Shown one piece after another: positions 1 to 5,469 of a stretch of DNA of 5,623 nucleotides. The notes under the pieces were generated by a model. The model was not told the origin of the DNA, did not search any database, and was given only the letters and a program-made list of their open reading frames with translations. The DNA lies in assembly GCA_903888655.1 (NCBI GenBank), contig CAISUR010000604.1, positions 1 to 5,623 of the forward strand, in the 5' to 3' direction. The stretch is from an uncultured Bacteroidota bacterium. GTDB lineage: Bacteria; Bacteroidota; Bacteroidia; Flavobacteriales; Flavobacteriaceae. The number at the start of each line of letters is the position of its first letter. Position 1 is the stretch's first letter. Made by a program: the position numbers and the translations under genes.

Positions 1-486
1 GGGTTCGTCTAACAATATGAATTTAGGATCGGTGGCCAAACATCGAGCGATTTCCGTTCTACGTCGCTCTCCACCAGAAAGTAAATCTCCTCGATTGGTT
101 CGAATGTGCTCTAAACTAAATTCGGCAATTAAGCTTTCCATTTTAGCTATTTGCTCTTCTTTGGTGTATTTTGTAAGTTGTAATACACTTAAAATATTAT
201 CTTCAATACTTAACTTTCTAAATACAGAAGCTTCTTGCGCCAAATATCCAATGCCGTTTTGAGCACGTTTGTACATTGGAAACTCCGTGATATTCATATC
301 ATCAAGATATATATTGCCTGAATTTGGTTTAACTAATCCTACAATCATATAGAATGAAGTTGTTTTTCCAGCACCATTTGGTCCCAAAAGCCCTACAATT
401 TCTCCTTGATTTACTTCAACGGAAATTCCTTTTACAACACTTCTCCCTTTATAGGTTTTAACTAAATTTTCGGCTCTGAGTTTCAT
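1..486 (-). CDS. lptB: LptB, LPS-export ABC transporter ATPase (N-terminal 162 residues, cut by window edge)
   Basis: This is the cytoplasmic ATPase of the LptB2FG complex, which extracts lipopolysaccharide from the inner membrane and feeds it to the Lpt bridge. The translation begins MKLRAENLVKTYKGRSVVKG and shows Walker A GPNGAGKT at residues 35-42, the Q-loop glutamine at 84 (YLAQEASVFRKL), the ABC signature LSGGE at 136-140 and Walker B FILLDEP at 156-162 with catalytic Glu161. The QEASVFRKLS stretch and SGGERRR are typical of LptB rather than of general ABC ATPases. The reading frame runs open into the window edge, so roughly the last third is missing. The ATG at 484-486 is the only sensible start: an in-frame TAA lies at 511-513 and there is no ATG between. 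It follows the CMD gene by 134 bases, so it may be read through from the kdsD cluster or have its own promoter; I found no convincing one. Identity is sure; the exact symbol nearly so. Confidence 0.93.
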   Translation of the reverse strand, partial: MKLRAENLVKTYKGRSVVKGISVEVNQGEIVGLLGPNGAGKTTSFYMIVGLVKPNSGNIYLDDMNITEFPMYKRAQNGIGYLAQEASVFRKLSIEDNILSVLQLTKYTKEEQIAKMESLIAEFSLEHIRTNRGDLLSGGERRRTEIARCLATDPKFILLDEP

Positions 487-491
487 TTTAA

Positions 492-523
492 AGTTTATGA
501 GTTTATGAGTTTAGAAGTTTATA
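492..523. repeat. Four-copy 8-base tandem repeat (AGTTTATG-like) just upstream of lptB
   Basis: Reading on the plus strand there are four successive 8-base units: AGTTTATG, AGTTTATG, AGTTTAGA and AGTTTATA. The two units nearest lptB are identical and the distal two are diverged by one or two bases. The array ends 5 bases before the lptB start codon, so on the lptB transcript it would form the leader immediately in front of the ATG (as CATAAACT units). It is outside the reading frame of both neighbours. Confidence 0.8.
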
Positions 524-555
524 GCATCAATTTCTAATCTACTACTAATTTTAAT

Positions 556-587
556 ACAAATAAACAAAATTCATCTATTTGATTTTG
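556..587 (-). terminator. Weak candidate terminator after the kdsD-tatC-CMD cluster
   Basis: On the minus strand, after the CMD stop codon, an imperfect hairpin can form: CAAAA at 565-569 with TTTTG at 583-587, then, past a one-base bulge at 570, TCA at 571-573 with TGA at 580-582, and a six-base loop. It is followed in the minus direction by a T-rich stretch (TTTATTTGT). The stem is almost all A-T, so stability would be low. It may be a partial terminator or chance in AT-rich DNA. Confidence 0.25.
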
Positions 588-620
588 TGATTTAACTTCA
601 ATTTTGGAAATATAAAAATC

Positions 621-968
621 TTAATTTCCAACTTCCAATGCTTCCCAGAATTCATAGGCTCTTCGCAAATGCGGAATAACAATGGTTCCTCCTACTAAAG
701 TTGCAATTCCCATAGCTTCCATCATTTCTTCTTTTGTAATTCCCTCTTTGTAACACGTTTCCAAATGGTATTTTACACAATCGTCACATCGCAAAACTGT
801 TGAAGCTACTAATCCTAATAACTCTTTCGTTTTTACATCTAATGCGCCTTCTGCATAAGCATTGGTATCAAGATTAAAAATTCGCTTGACAACTTTATTG
901 TTGTCTGCTAATAATTTTTCGTTCATTTTTGAACGATAGTCGTTGAATTCTTTAACTTGATTGCTCAT
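621..968 (-). CDS. Carboxymuconolactone decarboxylase (AhpD-like) family protein, 115 residues
   Basis: This is a small all-helical protein of the CMD/AhpD family. Members include true decarboxylases and, when they carry a CxxC pair, thiol-dependent peroxidase partners. Here the redox motif is present: RCDDCVKYH with Cys61, Cys64 and His68, and Glu49 upstream. The spacing Glu-12-Cys-3-Cys-4-His matches the proton-relay residues I recall for mycobacterial AhpD (Glu118, Cys130, Cys133, His137), so a disulfide-reductase or peroxidase-like role is more likely than carboxymuconolactone decarboxylation. The length fits a single-domain member. The start ATG at 966-968 lies inside the end of tatC (17-base overlap, different frame), implying translational coupling; a later Met15 is possible but would drop the first helix. 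No signal peptide is seen, so it is probably cytoplasmic. Its substrate is unknown, and no ahpC is in the window. Confidence 0.88.
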   Translation of the reverse strand: MSNQVKEFNDYRSKMNEKLLADNNKVVKRIFNLDTNAYAEGALDVKTKELLGLVASTVLRCDDCVKYHLETCYKEGITKEEMMEAMGIATLVGGTIVIPHLRRAYEFWEALEVGN

Positions 969-1776
969 CTTTTTTTCGTTTTTTGGCTACAATTGCTGCA
1001 ATTAAAATACTCACTTCGTATAATGCTAATAAGGGTATTGAAACTATAATTTGACTTGGAATATCTGGTGGTGTTACAATGGCAGCAACTGTTAAATTAA
1101 TTACAATAGCAAATTTTCTGTATTTTCTTAAAAACTCGGGAGTAACTAAACCTAATTTTGCTAGGAAATAGATTATGATAGGCATTTCAAACACCAATCC
1201 GCTTCCAACTAATGAAGTTTTTACCATACTAACATAAGAATCAACTGTAAACTGATTGACAATACTACCGCTAACCGTAAAAGTCGCGAAAAAATTGATG
1301 GAGAGCGGTAAAACCACGTAATAACCAAAAAGTACGCCGATAAAAAATAAAAGGGAAGAAATTACAATAAAAGATCCCGCATGTTTACGTTCATGTTCGT
1401 ATAAAGCAGGACTAATAAATTTCCAAACTTGATATAGTATGTACGGAAAAGCCAATATAAATCCAGCAGTTATTAACGTCCATAAATACATTGAAAACTG
1501 CCCTCCTACTTCGGTATTTTGGATAATAAATTTAAATTCTTTGGCACAAGCGTAAGTATCATCAACCCCAAAAAAGTGAGTTACTTCACAAAAAAAGCGA
1601 TAGGTTATGAAACTAGGATTTTTGGGCCCGAAGATAATTGTATCAAATATAAAACCATCAATAAAATAGCAAGCCGAAGCAAATATTATAATCGCTGCCG
1701 AGCTTCTAACAAGCAACCACCTTAAATCCTCAAGATGATCCATAAAGGACATTTCCTTCATTTCTTTTTTAGCCAT
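952..1776 (-). CDS. tatC: TatC, twin-arginine protein translocase core subunit (274 residues)
   Basis: TatC is the inner-membrane receptor for twin-arginine signal peptides and the core of the Sec-independent export pathway for folded proteins. The N-terminal cytoplasmic motif HLEDLRWLL (residues 14-22) precedes six predicted membrane helices at roughly 22-40, 94-117, 135-157, 184-207, 220-236 and 241-263. Family landmarks are present: WKFISPALYEHERKH (118-132) with Phe120 and Glu129 matching E. coli Phe94 and Glu103, VFEMP (195-199) with Glu197, and TPPDIPSQ (235-242) with Asp238. The residue matching E. coli Glu15 is Asp17, a conservative change. The first periplasmic loop (about 40-93) is longer than in E. 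coli and contains Cys63 and Cys77. The lysine/arginine-rich tail KKRKK is cytoplasmic. The start ATG overlaps the kdsD stop by one base (TAATG), so the two are translationally coupled. No TatA/TatE gene is in the window, so that partner must be encoded elsewhere. Confidence 0.96.
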   Translation of the reverse strand: MAKKEMKEMSFMDHLEDLRWLLVRSSAAIIIFASACYFIDGFIFDTIIFGPKNPSFITYRFFCEVTHFFGVDDTYACAKEFKFIIQNTEVGGQFSMYLWTLITAGFILAFPYILYQVWKFISPALYEHERKHAGSFIVISSLLFFIGVLFGYYVVLPLSINFFATFTVSGSIVNQFTVDSYVSMVKTSLVGSGLVFEMPIIIYFLAKLGLVTPEFLRKYRKFAIVINLTVAAIVTPPDIPSQIIVSIPLLALYEVSILIAAIVAKKRKKDEQSS

Positions 1777-2741
1777 TATACAATTCCTTCTTTTAAAATG
1801 TCATGCAAATGAATGACTCCTTTGTATAAATCATTATCAACAACGACTAATTGTGTAATTGAAAAATCCTCCATATAATTTAACGCATCTATCACCATAT
1901 CAGATGATTTAATCATTTTTGGATTGCTGGTCATTATATCTTTCGCTGTTAAACCTGATATCGTTTCTGTTTTATTCAACATTCTTCGAATATCCCCATC
2001 AGTTATAATTCCTACTACTTTATCCGCTTCAATTACTGCTGTAACACCCAATCGATTTTCAGAAATTTCAACTATGACATTTTTTATACTAGAATCGGGA
2101 GTAACAAATGGCTTTCTAGTACTATCAAGCATATCGTTTACTCGAAGCAAAAGTTTTTTTCCTAAAGCACCTCCCGGATGGTATTTGGCAAAATCCTCTG
2201 GTGAAAAATTTCTCATTTCCATTAAACAAACTGCCAATGCATCACCCATTACTAACTGAGCTGTAGTGCTATTGGTTGGTGCTAAATTATTGGGACAAGA
2301 CTCACTTTCTACAAAAGTATTCAACGTAACATGAGCTTCTTTACCCAGAAATGAAGTTACATTTCCAGTAATTGAAATTAATTTATTCCCAAATCGCTTC
2401 AACAAAGGAACCAAAACTTTTATTTCTGGACTATTACCGCTTTTAGAAATACAAATCACGACATCATGCTCTTGAAACATACCTAAATCGCCATGAATTG
2501 CTTCTGAGGCGTGCAGAAACATCGATGGTGTGCCAGTTGAATTCATTGTTGCTACAATTTTTTGGGCAATTATGGCACTTTTTCCAATCCCCGTTACAAT
2601 TAATCTTCCTTTGGAATTGTAGATTAATTGAACCGCTTCCACAAAGTTAACATCAATGAAATCAGTGAGTTTTGCTATAGATTGGCTTTGAGAAATCAAC
2701 GTTTTTTTGGCTGTTTCAATAATATTTTCTTTAGTGATCAA
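1776..2741 (-). CDS. kdsD: D-arabinose-5-phosphate isomerase, KpsF/GutQ/KdsD family (321 residues, TTG start)
   Basis: The enzyme interconverts D-ribulose 5-phosphate and D-arabinose 5-phosphate, the first committed step toward Kdo in the LPS inner core; it acts in the cytoplasm. An N-terminal SIS domain (about 35-170) is followed by two CBS domains (about 203-256 and 268-319). Catalytic residues align with those of E. coli KdsD at a constant offset of five: Lys54 (GIGKS), Glu106 (SGNSPE), Glu147 (before CPNNLAPT) and His188 (HPGGALG). STTAQLVMGDALAV (158-171) is also highly characteristic. The length matches the family (about 328). The start is a TTG at 2739-2741; upstream the frame has no ATG, GTG or TTG before a stop at 2802-2804, and the next internal ATG is Met66, inside the active-site domain, so TTG is the best choice (ATT three bases upstream is conceivable). 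It is the first gene of the cluster and overlaps tatC. KpsF or GutQ paralogues cannot be excluded, but the general LPS context favours KdsD. Confidence 0.93.
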   Translation of the reverse strand: MITKENIIETAKKTLISQSQSIAKLTDFIDVNFVEAVQLIYNSKGRLIVTGIGKSAIIAQKIVATMNSTGTPSMFLHASEAIHGDLGMFQEHDVVICISKSGNSPEIKVLVPLLKRFGNKLISITGNVTSFLGKEAHVTLNTFVESESCPNNLAPTNSTTAQLVMGDALAVCLMEMRNFSPEDFAKYHPGGALGKKLLLRVNDMLDSTRKPFVTPDSSIKNVIVEISENRLGVTAVIEADKVVGIITDGDIRRMLNKTETISGLTAKDIMTSNPKMIKSSDMVIDALNYMEDFSITQLVVVDNDLYKGVIHLHDILKEGIV

Positions 2742-2759
2742 AATAGTTTTGTTATAAAA

Positions 2760-2790
2760 TTTGTATGAATAAAAGAAAGTTGTACATTTA
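2760..2790 (+). promoter_or_regulatory. Candidate promoter of recQ (Bacteroidota type)
   Basis: TTTG at 2760-2763 is followed after 19 bases by TACATTTA at 2783-2790, which matches the Bacteroidota -7 pattern TAnnTTTG except for the last base. Transcription would begin near 2795-2797, giving a leader of about 30 bases before the recQ ATG. The leader shows no Shine-Dalgarno sequence, only the A-rich AAGTAAGA before the start, as usual in this phylum. Confidence 0.42.
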
Positions 2791-2796
2791 TGGTTG

Positions 2797-2804
2797 CAAA
2801 TTTA
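2797..2804 (-). promoter_or_regulatory. Candidate -7 element for the kdsD-tatC-CMD cluster
   Basis: On the minus strand this reads TAAATTTG, a perfect match to TAnnTTTG. No good TTG is found at the normal 17-19-base spacing; the nearest TTTG is 30 bases upstream inside the start of recQ, so the -33 half is weak. The start point would fall near 2790, within the -7 element proposed for recQ, and leave a leader of about 50 bases to the TTG start of kdsD. Confidence 0.38.
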
Positions 2805-2827
2805 TGTAAAAATACTATTAAGTAAGA

Positions 2828-5023
2828 ATGAATTCAAACGAAATTGACATACACAAAGAATTAAAGAAATATTTTGGTTTTAACCAATTTAAAGGGCTGC
2901 AAGAACAAGTTATTAAAAGTATTGTTGCAAAAGAAAACACATTTGTTATTATGCCAACGGGTGGTGGAAAATCATTGTGTTATCAATTACCGGCTTTAAT
3001 TCAAGAGGGAACTGCTATTGTAGTCTCCCCTTTAATTGCTTTAATGAAAAATCAAGTTGATGCAATAAGAAGTGTTTCGACCAATGATGGTATCGCACAT
3101 GTATTAAATTCTTCATTAACTAAAACGGAAATCAATCAAGTAAAAAAAGACATAAGTTCAGGAATTACTAAACTGCTGTATGTAGCACCAGAATCACTAA
3201 CCAAAGAAGAATATGTAGAGTTTTTAAAATCAGTTCCAATTTCATTTGTTGCAATTGATGAAGCCCATTGTATTTCGGAATGGGGTCATGATTTTAGACC
3301 TGAGTATAGAAATTTAAGAACAATAATAAAACATTTAGGCGATGTTCCAGTTATTGGATTAACAGCAACTGCAACTCCTAAAGTTCAAGAAGACATTCTT
3401 AAGAATTTGGATATGTCGGATGCAACTACTTATAAAGCATCATTCAACAGACCCAATTTATTTTATGAAGTTAGAACGAAAACTAAAAATATTGAATCTG
3501 ACATCATTCGTTTTATTAAACAAAATAAAGGAAAATCAGGAATTATTTATTGTTTAAGTCGTAAAAAGGTAGAAGCCATTGCTGAAGTACTTCAAGTAAA
3601 CGGAATTAGTGCTGTACCTTATCATGCAGGTTTAGATGCTAAAACTCGTGCAAAACATCAAGATATGTTTCTTATGGAAGATGTTGATGTGGTTGTTGCT
3701 ACTATTGCTTTTGGAATGGGAATTGACAAACCAGACGTTCGTTTTGTTATTCATCATGATATTCCTAAATCGTTAGAAAGCTACTATCAAGAAACCGGAA
3801 GAGCAGGAAGAGATGGTGGTGAAGGACACTGTTTAGCCTATTACTCTTACAAGGATGTTGAAAAATTAGAAAAATTCATGTCAGGTAAACCTGTAGCAGA
3901 ACAAGAAATTGGATTTGCTTTGTTGCAAGAAGTTGTAGCCTATGCTGAAACTTCTATGTCAAGACGTAAATTCTTATTGCATTATTTTGGTGAAGAATTT
4001 GACGGAGAAAATGGAGAAGGAGCTGATATGGATGACAATGTTCGAAATCCAAAAGCTAAAGTCGAGGCCAAAGACAATGTTGTTAAACTTTTAGAAGTTG
4101 TTCGTGACACCAAACATTTATATAAATCCAAAGAAATCGTTTTCACATTAATAGGAAGAGTTAATGCCACAATAAAAGCTCACAGAACAGATTCGCAACA
4201 CTTCTTTGGTTGCGGAAAAAATCAAGAAGAGCGTTACTGGATGGCATTAATTCGTCAAGTTTTGGTTACTGGTTTATTGACTAAAGATATAGAAACCTAT
4301 GGCATTTTAAAAATTTCAGACAAAGGACATGATTTTATTAAAAAGCCAACATCATTTATGATGTCAGAAGATCATGAATATAATGAAGCCGAGGACGATG
4401 CTATTGTTACAGCAGCAAAATCATCAGGAACTGCTGATGAAGTTTTGATGACAATGTTACGAGATTTACGTAAAAAAGTGGCTAAAAAATTGGGGGTTCC
4501 TCCATTTGTAGTTTTTCAAGATCCATCTCTAGAGGATATGGCATTAAAATACCCAATAACATCTGAAGAATTGATAAATATTCACGGTGTTGGAGAAGGA
4601 AAAGCCAAAAAATATGGAAAAGAGTTCATTGAATTAATTAGTAGATATGTTGAAGACAATGATATTATTCGTCCTGATGATTTAGTAGTAAAGTCGACTG
4701 GTGCCAACTCTGCGAACAAATTATATATTATCCAAAACATTGACAGAAAGCTTTCACTTGACGATATTGCATCAGCCAAGGGAATGAAAATGGATGAATT
4801 GTTAAAGGAGATGGAGCAAATTGTCTATTCCGGCACTAAATTAAATATCAAATATTGGATTGATGAGATGCTTGATGATGAGCAACAAGAAGAAATTCAT
4901 GAATATTTTATGGAATCAGAAACTGACAATATTGAAACCGCTCTTAAGGAATTTGATGGCGATTATGATATTGAAGAATTACGTTTAATGCGAATAAAGT
5001 TTATTAGCGAAGTAGCCAATTAA
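2828..5023 (+). CDS. recQ: RecQ, ATP-dependent 3'-5' DNA helicase (731 residues, zinc cysteines absent)
   Basis: RecQ unwinds duplex and structured DNA in recombination and stalled-fork repair. All superfamily 2 motifs are intact: motif 0 FGFNQFKGLQEQ (16-27), Walker A MPTGGGKS (42-49), DEAH at 144-147 followed by the aromatic-rich CISEWGHDFRPEY (148-160), TAT (179-183), IIYCLSRK (239-246), YHAG (265-268), ATIAFGMGIDKPDVR (291-305) and the arginine finger QETGRAGRDG (321-330). The family's zinc-binding cysteines are missing: SRRKFLLHYFGEEF begins with Ser378 where Cys is usual, and GEGADMDDN (396-404) stands where CxxCxxC is expected. A winged-helix RQC region (about 410-507) and an HRDC domain (about 533-608) follow, then about 120 extra residues with a helix-turn-helix-like segment (629-665) and an acidic tail. 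E. coli RecQ has 609 residues. The ATG is fixed by an in-frame TAA at 2819-2821. The gene is divergent from kdsD and is a single-gene unit ending at a strong terminator. Confidence 0.97.
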   Translation: MNSNEIDIHKELKKYFGFNQFKGLQEQVIKSIVAKENTFVIMPTGGGKSLCYQLPALIQEGTAIVVSPLIALMKNQVDAIRSVSTNDGIAHVLNSSLTKTEINQVKKDISSGITKLLYVAPESLTKEEYVEFLKSVPISFVAIDEAHCISEWGHDFRPEYRNLRTIIKHLGDVPVIGLTATATPKVQEDILKNLDMSDATTYKASFNRPNLFYEVRTKTKNIESDIIRFIKQNKGKSGIIYCLSRKKVEAIAEVLQVNGISAVPYHAGLDAKTRAKHQDMFLMEDVDVVVATIAFGMGIDKPDVRFVIHHDIPKSLESYYQETGRAGRDGGEGHCLAYYSYKDVEKLEKFMSGKPVAEQEIGFALLQEVVAYAETSMSRRKFLLHYFGEEFDGENGEGADMDDNVRNPKAKVEAKDNVVKLLEVVRDTKHLYKSKEIVFTLIGRVNATIKAHRTDSQHFFGCGKNQEERYWMALIRQVLVTGLLTKDIETYGILKISDKGHDFIKKPTSFMMSEDHEYNEAEDDAIVTAAKSSGTADEVLMTMLRDLRKKVAKKLGVPPFVVFQDPSLEDMALKYPITSEELINIHGVGEGKAKKYGKEFIELISRYVEDNDIIRPDDLVVKSTGANSANKLYIIQNIDRKLSLDDIASAKGMKMDELLKEMEQIVYSGTKLNIKYWIDEMLDDEQQEEIHEYFMESETDNIETALKEFDGDYDIEELRLMRIKFISEVAN

Positions 5024-5034
5024 AATAAAATTTT

Positions 5035-5084
5035 AAAACTCCTAATTCCAAAATTATTTGATTTAGAATTTGGAGTTTTTTTTT
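5035..5084. terminator. Strong hairpin terminator of recQ, probably bidirectional
   Basis: Eleven bases after the recQ stop, AAAACTCC (5035-5042) pairs with GGAGTTTT (5072-5079); after a T-T mismatch AATTC (5044-5048) pairs with GAATT (5066-5070), with a 17-base loop. A run of nine T at 5076-5084 follows. On the minus strand the same hairpin is followed by TTTTAAAATTTTATTTT, so it can also stop the convergent 78-residue gene, whose TAA stop codon (5083-5085) sits on the end of the T-tract. Confidence 0.85.
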
Positions 5085-5319
5085 ATTCGATATATAATTC
5101 ACCTCGATGCGGTTTTAAGGCATCACGAACCAAAATCATATTTTCATCTGTTACTACCATAAAGGCAATGGCGTGCATTTCGTTTACAATCTCAAAACCA
5201 GTTAACACTATTGGAAGTCTTTCTATTGCAATGAATTCTTTTAAATGAATTTCATGGTGCTCGGCAGTTCGTGCTGAAGTAATCCCTCTAAAATCCCAAA
5301 TTAACTTTATTTGTCTCAT
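5083..5319 (-). CDS. Small conserved-looking protein of unknown function (78 residues)
   Basis: I recall similar short proteins in Flavobacteriaceae but know no function for them. The sequence opens MRQIKLIWDFRG and ends in ALKPHRGELYIE. The pattern of hydrophobic residues suggests strand (3-10), helix (15-34), strand (36-44), strand (49-57), helix (58-68), strand (73-77): a beta-alpha-beta-beta-alpha-beta order as in small ferredoxin-like folds; this is inference. The first helix has a histidine cluster, EHHEIH at 20-25, with further histidines at 49 and 71. There is no cysteine, signal peptide or membrane helix, so it should be cytoplasmic. The ATG is well fixed because an in-frame TAA directly precedes it (5320-5322). 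A good minus-strand promoter match lies 32 bases upstream and a shared terminator follows. It converges on recQ, so the two are not in an operon and no functional link is implied. Confidence 0.82.
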   Translation of the reverse strand: MRQIKLIWDFRGITSARTAEHHEIHLKEFIAIERLPIVLTGFEIVNEMHAIAFMVVTDENMILVRDALKPHRGELYIE

Positions 5320-5350
5320 TTATTTTGAAGATTAAATTTAAAAATATTGA

Positions 5351-5378
5351 CAAAGATAAACTTGTTCTATATTTTCAT
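5351..5378 (-). promoter_or_regulatory. Candidate promoter of the 78-residue gene
   Basis: On the minus strand TATCTTTG (5351-5358) matches TAnnTTTG perfectly. Seventeen bases upstream is ATG (5376-5378), one base off the -33 TTG. The start point would be near 5345, leaving a leader of about 25 bases. The AT-rich gap 5320-5469 holds nothing else that I recognise apart from the divergent promoter at 5401-5429. Confidence 0.45.
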
Positions 5379-5400
5379 TTCTTTTTATAAAAAAATTAAG

Positions 5401-5429
5401 TTTTATTTTTTTTAAATACACTATTTTTG
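5401..5429 (+). promoter_or_regulatory. Candidate promoter of the secreted-protein gene at the right end
   Basis: TATTTTTG at 5422-5429 matches TAnnTTTG perfectly. Seventeen bases upstream is TTTT (5401-5404), an imperfect match to TTTG. Transcription would start near 5435 and give a leader of about 35 bases before the ATG at 5470. Long A and T runs surround it, so a chance match is possible. Confidence 0.42.
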
Positions 5430-5469
5430 ATTTTTTTAATACCTTATTAATAACTTAAATGATTCGTTT

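Noticed and set aside
17..262. 81-codon plus-strand open frame at the left end
   Set aside because: It lies antisense within lptB, whose Walker, Q-loop and signature motifs prove the minus-strand frame; the predicted product resembles nothing.
492..523. CRISPR-like repeat array
   Set aside because: The units are 8 bases, contiguous and without spacers; it is a simple tandem repeat and no cas genes are present.
607..638. Possible lptB promoter on the minus strand (TATATTTC at 607-614 with TTG at 636-638)
   Set aside because: The -7 element has a mismatch at the last conserved base and the spacing to TTG is 21 (or 14 to the nearer TTG), so it is too weak to annotate in such AT-rich sequence.
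1924..2259. 111-codon plus-strand open frame inside kdsD
   Set aside because: It is the antisense shadow of the CBS and SIS coding sequence, with no promoter or family resemblance.
3982..4170. Minus-strand open frames inside recQ (also 4582-4779)
   Set aside because: Low-complexity serine/leucine-rich translations antisense to well-conserved recQ domains; coding shadows.
5385..5440. Long A and T runs as a replication origin or curved-DNA regulator site
   Set aside because: No DnaA-box cluster or iterated motif is visible; AT runs are normal for intergenic DNA of this base composition.
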